Below, in pieces: positions 47,151-58,500 of a stretch of DNA of 64,000 nucleotides (its first letter is position 1; every line of letters begins with the position of its first letter). The DNA lies in NCBI GenBank assembly GCA_001414485.1, contig LLEY01000223.1:19518-83517 (forward strand). Direction: 5' to 3'. The notes under the pieces were generated by a model. It searched no databases, was not told the DNA's origin, and worked only from the letters and a program-made list of their open reading frames with translations. The DNA comes from Calycina herbarum (taxonomy: Eukaryota > Ascomycota > Leotiomycetes > Helotiales > Pezizellaceae). The position numbers and the translations under genes are program-made.

Positions 47151-48994
47151 ACGTAACCTATTACTAAGCTACGTATATTACTAAGCTACGTACTTTTACT
47201 AAATTTACTACTCTACTACTTTAATACGCGTTTTCTTCTTCTATAATATAAGTCTAAACTTAAGAAATACGAATTATATTAGCTATTAAAGCTATTTAAA
47301 CATCTAAACGAAAATTAAGCTATAGAAACACTATAAAAATCTATAAAGTTTCTAAATCTACTCTTCGTCTTAGAATAAACAGCCGACCTTCTCGTAGTAA
47401 TACTAAACCTAATTATTTAAAGCTAATAAAATTAGAGAAGGAAATAATTATTTAATATATATTCGATCGAGATTCTAGAGAGTTTTTACCTTAGCTAGCT
47501 AATATAGAAGATATAGCGAATTACTTTCTTAAGATATACGAAGTAAAACGCGTTAGAAAGCGCTAGATAGAATAATTCATAGTTTAATAACCAGACCTAA
47601 AGACGTGTTTTAATTATATTTACAACTTTTAAAGAGTCTTATATAAAGATCCTAAGTTAATTAGCACGTAGTTTTAACTAGTAGAGAATATATAGGCGAA
47701 ATATAGTATAGTAGATAGCGATTTCTATAACTTTAATAAGACTAGCTTTATAATAAGTTAAATCTGTCCTAGAATAGTTATTACTCGTACTAATTAACGT
47801 AGTAAGAGTAAGATAGTTCAACTAGGTAATCGAGAATAGGCGATAGTAATTATTATAATTAATAGTAAAAGTAGAAGTATCTCTCTATTCCTTATTATTT
47901 AAGACGCTAATTACCTTATAAATTAGTATTCTAAAACTAGCCTCTCTTATAATTAGGTTATTAAACCTACGAATAATAGTTAGATAAATAATAAGATAGG
48001 TCTAGAATAGTTAAAACACTTTAATAAACATACTACTACTTAAGCTAAGAGTCTATATTATATATTAGTTTTAGATAGATATAAGAGTTATAAATTAGTA
48101 GAATTTCAATAATATTATAAGTCTTATAATATTATAACTCTTAGATTACCTCTATAGTCTTCTTATCTAACCTAGCTACTTAATATCAGGTGTTTTACTA
48201 TTCTTAAGCAGAAGTATAGTTAAGAAATCGAAGGGTTTATAAAAGCGTATATTAATTATATTACTAAGGTCGAGTTTCTTATAGCTTTTAAACAAGCGTA
48301 TATTAAGTTAATTACTTCTATAAACGGTTAAGCTAGATTCTATAGAGCTAGATTAATACCTTTTAACTCTTAAGTAGTTATATCGAAGTTAGATATAAAG
48401 TTACGAACTCTAACACCTACTAGCCTCTCTTCTATCAAGGCAGACTCTTAGGTTTTATAGACCTCTTATAACCTAATAGAAGCTCTTTCGTAAACGACTT
48501 TAGTTAGAGATTATATTACCTATTATTAAAGAAGCTCGTCTACTCCTCCTTTTTAAACTATCGCTTTATTAGCTAAAGATATAAAGCGTTTAGCTTATAA
48601 ATTAACTCTTATTAATACTAAGCTACGTACACTTTAAGCGGTAAATAAGGCACTTTCTAAGCGTTGTAGAGCTAAAAAGAATCGTATCTGTTAAGAAGGT
48701 ACACTTACTATAGAGGATATATACGATATTATAGCTTAAGACGAAGTAAATAAGTAGATATAATATAATAAGCGCTTTAGAAGAGTAAATCGTAAGAAAG
48801 GGATTTCGACTATATAACGTTATAGTACTTATAGAAAGACTAGTTATAATATACGAACTTGTTAAGAACTTATAGATATATCTAGCTTATTAGAATCTAA
48901 AGAGTAATAAGTTTTATCTATTATTATAGTTGATTTATTATATTTTAAAGTAGTAGAAGTCAGTAAAAGTACGTAGCTCGGTAATAGATCACGT
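47151..48994 (+). mobile_element. Complete pogo element P8
   Basis: The 1844-bp element has TA at 47149-47150 and 48995-48996. The left TIR holds direct repeats of ATTACTAAGCTACGTA at 47160 and 47177 (17 bp). The right TIR (about 48960-48994) appears to have lost one repeat unit, which accounts for the shorter total length. Confidence 0.87.
47243..48935 (+). pseudogene. Transposase of P8
   Basis: The start ATG appears mutated to ATA near 47243-47246. Recognisable parts are EIRIILAIKAI, the HTH, NIEDIANYFLKI (about 47500), DSDFYNFNKTSFII (about 47716), LYYILVLDRYKSYKLVEFQ*YYK (about 48053), and the C-terminal VNKALSKRCRAKKN (about 48640). TAA/TAG interrupt it. The end is approximate. Confidence 0.76.
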
Positions 48995-48996
48995 TA

Positions 48997-49560
48997 CTTA
49001 TATTTATATTATATTAGTATTAAAACTTTATAAGTAATATTAAGTAGATAAATAGATCTATATATTCTCTGCTTCTTTTAGCTAAGACGTCTAAAATAGT
49101 TCTAGCTATAATAAGAGCGTCTTAGAAGAGTTCTAGTTTTATAAGAGTATCTAAGAAGAGTTTTAGAGCTATAGAGTAACTTCTTATACTTTCTTTTATA
49201 ACTAACTATTCTCTAAAGTGTAGATAATATCTAATAGTTCTTATAAGAAACTATCTAAAGAGCGTCTTAATTAAGTACTATTTAATTATTAGATAATTAG
49301 AAAAGTTAGAAATAGTTAATTTCTAGAACTATCTTAGTATAGTTCTAAAATAGTCTTAATTTAAGAAAAGTTATAAATAGTTAATTTCTAGAACTATCCT
49401 AGTATAGTTCTAAAATAGTCTTAATTTAAGAACAGTTATAAGACTTTCTATTCTACTCTCTCTTTTCCTTTAAGGTAACTTTACCTGCTTAGTTATACTA
49501 ATACTGAATTCCCGCTAAATTCTTAGCTATAAATCGAAATTCTAAAGTTCAAATTACATC
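48997..49560. other. AT-rich spacer with tandem duplication before the gene island
   Basis: RIP-type sequence rich in CTAAAATAG/AGTTCTAG words and without coding frames. It grades into normal composition between about 49490 and 49570, the left edge of the gene island. It could be the remains of an LTR, but no mate was found. Confidence 0.4.
49301..49440. repeat. 65-bp tandem duplication
   Basis: The unit beginning AAAAGTTAGAAATAGTTAAT repeats at 49366 with two or three mismatches, and a third copy starts at 49431 but breaks off after about 12 bases. The period is exactly 65 bp. Confidence 0.75.
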
Positions 49561-49946
49561 GTTATATTTAATAGAGAAATTTCAGAAAATCCGTCTTAAC
49601 TCTTAGTAGTGTTACTATCGTAGTCCCCAAACATAGTTATCAAAAAGTTTATTCAGTACTATGTATTGAAGATTCCACCGTTGGGAAACAAGGCTGTAGT
49701 AATGAGTTTATCCGGGTGGCTTGTGGATAAGCCTCCAAAAAGGAAATATCATGTTTGAAACAACCAATGACAGTAAAGCGACCTGCAGCGCAATCTGCCT
49801 TACCGTCATCTTGTTGGACCTACCTCTGGAGAACTCAGATCCATCCTTCTTTCCTGTCTCGAAAGGTTCATCGCAATAGAGCTTTTCAAAACAATTTCAT
49901 CCTACCTCTATTACCATCAGTACTCACGGGCACTTGTGTTCAAGTC

Positions 49947-52370
49947 ATGGCGAGCAGTTTTCCAATCGTCCAGACACAATGGTCGCTGGATAACACAGTT
50001 TTTCAAGCCATTGCTGCCTTCCGGGCCCTCAGCACGGCTGCCGCATACGACAATGTTCAAACCCAGGCAGTATACGCTTTCGAGGCATTAGGTTCGAGTC
50101 TGTTGGTTGCTGATCATCGCATTAATGAAGGACTTGAGGCGCTCAATCCGAAGCTTCGCCAGGAAAGATTCGAGCGCCTCAAGTTAGTTCTGGGGTTGAC
50201 GCCTGGCGGAGTTGGCCATTTGATCCAGAAAAGAGCTCCTCAATGCGTGCCATCATTCCTGCTTGCGGTTTCGCTCAAGACGTGTCTCAGCGACCATGAA
50301 ATTGGCAATGTACTTTACAACATGCTAGTATTTCAGGGTCTTTTCAGAAAACCAGAATTCCGGGCTTCGAGAATGCAAATGGGAGATTTGGTGTCCTCCA
50401 TATCAGGTTTTGGTGATTCAATTGTGCCACAGGATGTTTTAAAATCTGTGGGAGATGCACTTCAAAGAACGGTGGCGAACACTTCGGATATGGCTCGTGT
50501 TTTCTGGAAGGCCGAGGACAAAGTTCTGGCCGAAATCTACTCGCGCTTGTTCGATTCCCTCGCCAAAGATAATGTTGACCGTATCACCTTGCATGGTATC
50601 ACGGGGGGTGCTTTAATTACCTCATCACTGACCTGGTTATTATCTGAGTCCGTTGAATTGTCGATTGACGGAAAACTGGCTCTTGGGAAGCAAGGATCGA
50701 GAATCTCCGTGGAAGTCGATGCTTCAAACTCAACAAATGACACATGGACGATTAGAGAGTGGAGCTTACAAACATCACTCTCGAGTGTCATTATTACACC
50801 TGACGAAGAATCGAATCCATCTAAATCCTCTTTTGATTTCCTCCCAGCTTCATCCGCTAAGTCTATGTTACGGCCACAATACTCTTTGAGCGATTCGGAG
50901 ATCAACATTGTGGGCAGTATTGCAATGGCGTCCGTCTTTCTCGCAGTCGAAAGAGGTCTCGTAATGACGGAGTTGCGCTTCCCTGGAATTCAGCAACGGT
51001 TCGTAAAACTCGAAACCCTCTGCCAAAGCGAGTACAAAACCCAAATACAGAGTCCGCTTACTTGTTTTGGCTGGGAAAGAAATGAATACTGTACCGAAGC
51101 TATGAAAACGGTAAAAGACATCGGAGAATGGATCGACAGCGACTGTCCAGAGCTTTGGCGTCCCAAACAAGGAACCGGAGACCCATTGCTTCAAGCTCCT
51201 GTTCAACAAATTGGTGCGGTACTTAACATTGTTAATAATTGGAGGGGTAAGCGAACTGGGTGCACAGTTGTCCCACTCGAAGCGAAAATAGTTGAGCCAA
51301 CGATTCACGTTGCGGCAGAATCACTATACTCTTCCTCGTGTTGTTTGTTTCCAAAGTATCGTAGCTTTCGAGCTTGCAACTTTGCTACACTCGCAGACAA
51401 TGCAATGTGTATCCTTACATCTATCTTTAGCAGGCCATTACAAAAAGCATGGGAGAAATTCGTCCCACCTATTACGCCCGGGGTTCATAACCTCATGCAC
51501 ACCTTGACTATATCCCAACTGCGTGTCAGAGCAATGGCATCAGCCATTCCTGGCGCACAAATTGACAACGGACATGGAGGTGGACTCGGTGAGAGCGATA
51601 TCGTCTTCTCGCGAAATGGCTACGTTGCTGTGGCGGAGCCTTTGAGGGAAATTTCGACATACCCCTCGGAGTGTGTTGGTATCAGGGTTATGGCAGGCTA
51701 CCTTTGGTGGGATAATGAAGACGCTTCATTTGAAAAATTGGTTTCTGCAGACCCCCGTGGAGATGTAGGAATACAATGTGACAACTCTTCACTGGAGTCA
51801 CAACGATTCTGCCACGATGCGAAATATCTCGGTCTTGAGCCTCAAGGAGATCAAAATGCTTTGAACGTCGACTATCTTGTCAGTGTTGCCGCCAAGAGAG
51901 AACTATCATTAACCACATATCTCTGCGATCCTCAGACCATGGATCGTACCTTGGTTGACTTTGTTCATTCCATCGAAACTATTGCTACTAGCACACACAT
52001 CACTGATCCTCCTCTACCGTCTTCTGTGGAGAGTTCCTTGGCCCAAGAATGGAAGGCAAAAAACCTTTGGTCAACCATTCGATGGACTTCTGCTAATGGC
52101 CGTATTGACCACGCTCGTGGAACCCCGATACGGTATATCGGAAAAACATATAATAGCGAACCGCTGCGCTTTTTCCTCGCCGGTAGACGAAATATGCACA
52201 AGGTATTTATGAGGCATGGGACTACGCAACTGGCTAGCTGTATACAGAAAGCACTGAGATATGAGGAAGAGGAAGATTCTAATAGCCAAAATGACAGAAT
52301 CACTGCTCCTTGGATTGAAGAGGAAATGTTAGAGCAGATGTCGCAACCTGGCTGGATTATCATCTGCTGA
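49947..52370 (+). CDS. Conserved-looking hypothetical protein, intact single exon, unknown function
   Basis: An 807-residue protein follows from ATG 49947, which has a strong context (GTCATGGCG). The frame stays open upstream and an alternative ATG at 49767 would add 60 residues, but those look like untranslated sequence (Ser/Cys-rich, no pattern). The protein is soluble-looking. Residues about 10-150 are predicted helical and Ala/Leu-rich (TVFQAIAAFRALSTAAAYDN). Later come a hydrophobic segment NIVGSIAMASVFLAVERGL (about residue 318), a Cys-rich area SSSCCLFPKYRSFRAC (about residues 467-482), a Gly/Asp loop NGHGGGLGESD (about 545), an acidic EEEED patch and the C-terminus GWIIIC. I recognise no catalytic motif or family. 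Codon use is normal and there is no RIP, although RIP-ruined repeats lie on both sides, which indicates a single-copy gene under selection or a recent arrival. Several antisense open frames inside it are shadows. No intron is needed. Confidence 0.8.
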   Translation: MASSFPIVQTQWSLDNTVFQAIAAFRALSTAAAYDNVQTQAVYAFEALGSSLLVADHRINEGLEALNPKLRQERFERLKLVLGLTPGGVGHLIQKRAPQCVPSFLLAVSLKTCLSDHEIGNVLYNMLVFQGLFRKPEFRASRMQMGDLVSSISGFGDSIVPQDVLKSVGDALQRTVANTSDMARVFWKAEDKVLAEIYSRLFDSLAKDNVDRITLHGITGGALITSSLTWLLSESVELSIDGKLALGKQGSRISVEVDASNSTNDTWTIREWSLQTSLSSVIITPDEESNPSKSSFDFLPASSAKSMLRPQYSLSDSEINIVGSIAMASVFLAVERGLVMTELRFPGIQQRFVKLETLCQSEYKTQIQSPLTCFGWERNEYCTEAMKTVKDIGEWIDSDCPELWRPKQGTGDPLLQAPVQQIGAVLNIVNNWRGKRTGCTVVPLEAKIVEPTIHVAAESLYSSSCCLFPKYRSFRACNFATLADNAMCILTSIFSRPLQKAWEKFVPPITPGVHNLMHTLTISQLRVRAMASAIPGAQIDNGHGGGLGESDIVFSRNGYVAVAEPLREISTYPSECVGIRVMAGYLWWDNEDASFEKLVSADPRGDVGIQCDNSSLESQRFCHDAKYLGLEPQGDQNALNVDYLVSVAAKRELSLTTYLCDPQTMDRTLVDFVHSIETIATSTHITDPPLPSSVESSLAQEWKAKNLWSTIRWTSANGRIDHARGTPIRYIGKTYNSEPLRFFLAGRRNMHKVFMRHGTTQLASCIQKALRYEEEEDSNSQNDRITAPWIEEEMLEQMSQPGWIIIC

Positions 52371-52832
52371 GAATAGTTTACTGACGGAGAATTTGATAAT
52401 AATTATTCATCTACGACCTCCTCAAACTCTTTGACCGGTGCTCATTTGGTAGTAAATTTTCCTACTTTTTGACATATTTTTGACAAATGTCGAGACTTGA
52501 TGCTCGCGGGCTTAGTAGGTCGATGTGTCTACAGTGAGTAGTAATGTAAAATAGCTTTGATGGGAAAATGTAGGAATTAAAACGGGGGGAAATGCAGCTG
52601 CTCTGCGCAGCAACCAATAATATTGCGCGATGTCGGTTGCTTGTGGATTTGATCACGTGGTGGTAAAGTTAGGTTATCTTCCTACTCCACCTAGGCCCTC
52701 TTGAAAAAAACTTCACAAACAGCGAGAACGAAATTTTTGAAATTAAGCAACGAAAACCACATCTAGCAGCCCTCCTTTTGGTTAGTTGAGAAGCCTGAGC
52801 CTGTGTACATTGCCTAGTATAACATAGGTATT
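52371..52832. other. 3' flank of the orphan gene and leader of a retroelement relic
   Basis: Normal-composition DNA without a gene. The first part should hold the 3' UTR. From about 52660 (CACGTGGTGG) to 52832 it may already be the 5' leader of the ORF1-like relic that follows. A minus-strand open frame at 52462-52656 has no recognisable features. Confidence 0.4.
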
Positions 52833-53189
52833 ATGGTGACACCGTGGCCTTAAGCGGCAGCATGGCCTAACGACATCCGCGAGCACGCTATACACCTCAG
52901 CGATTACCTTAGGAAAGCACTTGCCTATATCGAGTCTAATAGAGACCAGGCGGTGCCAAAGCCTTTAATCAGAACCATGATCGCGTTTATAAGCGTCTTT
53001 ATTACTAAATTCCAAAGTACCCCAGACGTTAGAACTATTATATAAGCTATTATATCTATCTAAAATAACCTCGAAACTACGGTAGAAACGGTATAATCTA
53101 TAGTAACAAGGGTTTAACAAAACATAGTCATATACTAATAAGCTGTTATACTTAAATAGGAGACTAACTAAGCTGTGAAAGAAGCCGCT

Positions 53190-53797
53190 TATGATAGAAC
53201 CATCAGGAATTGATCGGAATGATCGGAATTGGAATTGCCGAGTCTACGTGCCGAATGGGATACGATACGGATGTTGTTTCAGGATTTAGAATAGCCAGAT
53301 GGCTTCCGGACTTACTATTGTCCGAAACTCTTGTAAATAGCTGCCTCCTCTCTATCTGTGATGGCCCGCCATCAAGAATAAGAGTTGCCAAGGTTGTGTA
53401 CGTACCAGATAGGATACGGTTCAGGGTATAGGAATGCCAAGGGTTACGTGGAATGTAAGGGTTACGTATTCGAGTATCGGAATGTCCGGTTCGGACCTCC
53501 GAGTCTATTGTTATTGTCCGAACCCTTTTGTATATAGATGCCCTTACCCTCAGTATCGGGAAAGGTCAATTTGATCTTTTCCTTCGTGTTTAGAGCCTAG
53601 TATCCAAGCATGTTATTCTACGGAACGCACTTCCATATGCCTCTTTCATAGTATTGTCTGTTTCGTGCCGTTACACTATCGGGAAAGACTAATTTGGTCT
53701 TTTCCTTCGTATCAGAGCCTAGTATTCGGATATGTCATTCTATCGAACGCACTTCCATAAGCCTCTTTTGTAGTAGTATCCGTTTCATGCCGTTACA
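53190..53797 (-). repeat. Solo LTR, family E, copy E3 (608 bp, weakly mutated)
   Basis: It runs in the minus orientation: the right edge GCCGTTACA is the complement of TGTAACGGC, the start of the family E LTR. CCGCT is duplicated at 53185-53189 and 53798-53802. Unlike copies E1 and E2 it keeps many CA/TG dinucleotides. It is longer than E1 (334 bp), partly because its U3 end is duplicated (53553-53797). Short open frames on both strands at 53203-53431 lie within it and are not genes. Confidence 0.82.
53553..53797 (-). repeat. Tandem duplication of the LTR end within E3 (about 122 bp x 2)
   Basis: The copies 53553-53675 and 53676-53797 both run from TATCGGGAAAG to GCCGTTACA, and share CTTTTCCTTCGT and AACGCACTTCCATA. 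Each ends in the LTR terminus, so the LTR has two potential ends in tandem. Confidence 0.8.
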
Positions 53798-54218
53798 CCG
53801 CTGAATCGAGAAGAACAACTACTGTACTTATATAAGAGACAAACGACATAGCGAAAGCAACAAATGATATTACGAAGGCTATCTAGACTATACTATCTCT
53901 TAAGACTTTATATACGTTGGTATTAAGTAGTAATACCGTTCTACTAAATAAGCTAATTATAATCTCTATATAAATATCTTTATTTATCTAAGTATAATAT
54001 AAGATTATTATAAAGATTATAGACCTATCTACTATTAAAAGTCTTTATATAAAAAACCCTAGAAACCTATAGAGCTATGTTAATCGAGTAATTAAATAGA
54101 GTAAAAACTAATATATTAAATAGATATAACGTGGTTTATTAGTATACCGCGTATATTAGTATATCGCGTACTTTTTCTTATTTTCCTACTTTATTACTTT
54201 AATACGCGATTTCTCTAT

Positions 54219-54538
54219 AATAATAATACTAATTCAAGATTAAGAAGTACGAATTAATATAGTAATAGAAGCTATTCGATCTATAAAAAAAATAAGTCGT
54301 AGACGCGCTACTAAACTCTATAATATTATCGAAAGTATACTTTATAATCGAATAAATAGTATATCTCCTTGTAGCGAATACCGGTCTAAATCACTTAAAT
54401 TAGCTAAGTTAGAGAAGGATGTTATTATTTAATACATACTTGATTTAGATACTAGAGGGTTTACGCCCTAGCTTACTAGTATAGAAGATATAGCGAATTA
54501 TATTCTTAAATCGCGAGAGAGAAGACGTGTTAGAAAGC
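54219..54538 (+). pseudogene. Transposase of P9, N-terminal part
   Basis: ATA codons near 54219 replace the start. The HTH region reads EVRINIVIEAIRSIKKISRR. It then continues with KLEKDVII*YILDLDTRGF (about 54410) and SIEDIANYILKSRERR up to the V4 target site. Stops are TAA/TAG. The remainder is at 62242-63331. Confidence 0.7.
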
Positions 54539-54543
54539 TCTAG

Positions 54544-55006
54544 TATAACGAAACTTAAACGAACTAAACAAAGATAACTAAGTCTCGAAGGTTAGTATAT
54601 AGGTAAGAAGTATAGATACGCCGGGTTATTTACTTAGAAGTAAACTCGTTACTTATATTAAAGATATTAAATAAGATAATAAGATTAATAACTAAAGTTA
54701 AGTACGAAGCTCTAATCTAATAGCAGACGTACTAGTCTTATATAGAACCTTTGTTTATATTAGAGTCCTGCTTAGTAGGAGTTCTAAAGATAGAGTTTAA
54801 CTCTATTTCTAGGGCTCCTTAAAACTGGACTCTATTACCTAACTGCTCCTAACTAAGTCACGTGATATAACTGTAATAAGATCTCTAGGATTATATATTC
54901 TTCTATATTTAATCCTTTTCTTCCTTTTAGAGTTATAATAGTATTTATTCTATTAGAGCGTCGCCTAGACTTTACTTACTTACGTACTAGCACGTGATTC
55001 GTAACA
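54544..55006 (-). repeat. 3' LTR of V4 (left)
   Basis: In window orientation it begins TATAACGAAACTTAAACG and ends GTGATTCGTAACA. It is 463 bp. The palindrome of family B is half-destroyed here (GTACTAGCACGTG), consistent with one RIP hit. Confidence 0.9.
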
Positions 55007-55559
55007 CTATCCCCTCCTTAGCCTAGCGTGTCTCTATGCTAGAATATAACTTAAAAATATATTATTAGAAATATATCGACCTTCCTTTATATATAAATAT
55101 ATCCTCTTTATATACTAAACGAAAAGCGCGTCTAGCTCTTACTATATAAATTAAATCCGTATAACGTCTAATAATAACCTATTCTTTTTATTATAAATAG
55201 TCTCGTCGATGTTTTCTAGAGCTCTCTAAGTCCTCTCGTTATTCTAAGTATATTCGATTAAAAAGGTTCTATAATAGCCCTAGCTATCTCGACGTTCCTT
55301 CCTCTAGGCCTCGAAAACCTATATATCGATTTTTCTTTAGCCTTATATATAAACGATTCTCTATTACTCCGCCGAGTCCTTCTCCTTCGAGTCCTTCTCT
55401 CGAGTCCTCGTCTGCCTGGTTTCCTACCTTTGAGATAGCTCCTTTCGTTAAGCAGGTACTCTCTAATAATATATCCCTGTCTAACCCTGGTCCCGAGTTC
55501 TAGACAGCCCTAGGTTTTGTTAGTAGAACTTCTAAAGTTCTCTTAAGTAATAGTTAAGA

Positions 55560-58500
55560 TTTCTTTTTAGTTCCTAAGTGTTTTCTAAGTATAGGTAATC
55601 TAACTATTTAATTAAATACTTAACTTATCCTCTAATAAGTTTATAGTTAAGAATCCTTTTAACTTTATATTTAGCGTTTAGGTTTACTAGTTGAATTTCT
55701 ATAAGTAGGGCTAGTAGTGCTCTTAGTAGTACTAGTTCGAGTAGAGATATATAGAATACTAGATAGATGTTTATTATCCTTAGTAGCGCTAGTTTATAAT
55801 TTAAAGATTCTCTGATATATCTAATTTTAAATAGTCTAAGTTTTTTATAGTCTAGTTTATTACTTAGTCTTTTTATATTAATGTTTTTTTATACTAAGTA
55901 GACTTTATCTCTCTCTTTTAGTATTAGCTTCTAACTACGTTGTTTATTATAGTAGTATATATTCCTTTTAGCTACGAACTATAGGTTCTTTATAAGTTTC
56001 TTATATAGACTTTTAATTTTTAAGACTTAAATATAAGTAAGTTAGTTATTAATAGTTATAGATAGTAGTTCTTAATATACTATTAATTTATATCTAAGGT
56101 TAGTATAGAATAGTATAATAAGTGTTATTTCTATTATTAAACTATTATAAGCAAACTATGCTAAGAGTAGTAGTTCTACTTAGTTATTTTACTAGTAGTT
56201 TATATAATAACAAAGGTATATTTTAACTACTTAATTTATTTGTTTATTTCCTCTATTTATCTAAGAGTAAAAAGCTATAGAAAGCTTTCTTTTTATACCT
56301 AGTCGTTCTATAAGAGCGATCTAGAATTTTAAGGTAAAGAGTTTATCTTTATCTAAGAGTATTTCCTCTAGTAATCTATATCTTAAGATTACTTCTCTAA
56401 GAAATACAAATACTAATTCCTTAGCTATACTTAATTCTATATATACTATTAAAATTATATATTTCGTAAGTCGTTCTATAATAACCAGGATCAAGTTATA
56501 CTTAACTTCTATTATTAGATCTTTAGATTTTAGTAATTTAATAATAAAATCTATAGATATTAATCTCTAAGGTACCTATAGTATTAGAGTAGTATTTATC
56601 TGTCTATAAGAAGTATAGTAGGAAGCCTTATTTCTAGTATAAGTATTATATTCTACTATTACTTCTTTAACTATTATAGATAACTAATTAATATAGTAAT
56701 ATTATCTTATCCTCTAAAGAGTTTTATATACTCTCTAGTATCTATAAGCTAGTACTAAATAATATTCTTTAACAAATTTCCTTATATAAGATTCTAAAAC
56801 CTATAGCTTTCTATTTTTATATCTTTCTTTATTATTATACTCGTTTATTATATAGTAAATATTAGCAAAATCTCTTCTCTAAACTAGGTTAGATAGTATA
56901 TCTTCTTATTTAGCTAACTCTAGCTGATTCTTCTCTTACACTTACTATATCTTCTTCTACTAAGGATCTTTATCTTTTATAGTAGTAATCTTATAAATTA
57001 TAGAGGCTAAATCTCTATTCTTAAGAGTTTTTAAGATTATAATCTTTTTAAATTCTTTATCTTCTTCGTACCTGGGTTTTTAGCTAAGAGTATTAGCTTA
57101 GGCATTTAACGTTCTCTTTATATACTAAATAATAATATTAAATTCTTCTAATATCTCTAACTATCTAGCTAACCGTCTAGTTATAAGTTCCTTAGTTATT
57201 ATAAACGTTCTAAGATTCTTATAGTCGGATAAAACTATAACTTAGTATTTTACTAGCTATAAATAAATTCTCTAGTTTTCTAACGCTAATACTATAGTAA
57301 GTAATTCTTTATTAAAGATACTATAGTTTTATTATACTAGGTTAAATGTTTTAGAATAATATATAATAGATATAAGTTTTCCTTTATTATTTAGTTATAA
57401 GTAAATCGTATCTACTACTATATCTAAGACGTCTGTTTTAATTATACTAGGTTTATCTATATCAAAATCGTATAGAATAGATTTTTCTATAAACCTTATC
57501 TTAATTTTCTAAAAAGTATTCTTAGCTTATTTATTCTAAATAAACTTAATAGCTTTTTTAACTAGTACTAATATTAGTTTAGTAATCTTTATATAGTCTT
57601 AGATAAACAGATAGTAGAAGTTTATAAATCTAAAAAAGAACTATATATCTTTTATATTCTCTAGTAACTTCTAGTTTAAGATATCTTAAATCTTTACTAG
57701 ATCTATTTCTATTTTTCCTAGATTAAATACCTATTCTAGGAAAAGTATCTAAGTTACTTTAAACTTATATTTCAAGAGTTTTAATTAAGAGTTTACTTTC
57801 GTAAGCTATTATAGAACTTCTTTAATATATCTCTTATATTCTTCTTCTTTTTCTAAGAAGATTAAGATATTATCTAAGTAGTAGATTACTATTACTCTTA
57901 AAAGATCTTCTAAAATATTATTATTCTATCTCTAATATATAGCTAGTATGTTATAAAGTCTAAATAGTATAACTATATATTTATAAAGACTTAATAGTAA
58001 GGCAAATACTATTTTCTATTCGTCTTTAACTTTTATTTATATAAGTCTATAAACGTTTTATTAATCTAGTTTTATAAATCGTACTACTTTGTCTAACTTA
58101 TTCTATAAGTATTAGCTAGGTAGTAGTAGATAAGCGTTCTTAACTATAGTATAATTTACTTCTTAGTAATTAATATATACTCTCTCTTCTAAGTCGTCTT
58201 TTTTCTTAATAATAAGTATATTTAAGGTAATTAGCAACTTAGATTTTCTAATATATCTCTTCTTAATACCTTCTCTTATATAACTTTCTATTCTTTATAA
58301 GCTTTTCTAGTTATATAGCCGAAGCTTCTACTTCGAGAGGTAATAACTCTCTTTTATTTTAATCTTATAATCCTATAAGCGATGTTCTAGTAAGGCTTAT
58401 AAGTCTTCTAGATTTTTAAACAAGGCTCTAAATTCTTTATACTATATAGGTATTTCGTTATCAGCTGTCTTACTAACCTATAGAAGACTCTAGGCTAGGT

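Larger units (their letters stand above)
52833..54060 (+). pseudogene. Retroelement ORF1/Gag-like relic, split by a solo LTR
   Basis: The frame from ATG 52833 reads, after an early TAA, NDIREHAIHLSDYLRKALAY then IESNRDQAVPKPLIRTMIAF, a helical segment I associate with ORF1 of fungal Tad-like LINEs. RIP-type stops become frequent after 53040. At 53190 a family E LTR is inserted with a CCGCT duplication. The frame resumes at 53801 with AESRRTTTVLI*ETNDIAKAT and fades near 54060. The family assignment is from memory of the pattern only; a Gag of another element is possible. The first part is much less mutated than the second. Confidence 0.45.

Noticed and set aside
50537..52363. Several antisense and alternative-frame open stretches in the orphan gene
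   Set aside because: Shadows of the long plus-strand frame, with no features of their own.
53203..53431. Overlapping open frames on both strands
   Set aside because: They lie within the family E LTR E3, which has its own target duplication; LTRs of this family do not code.
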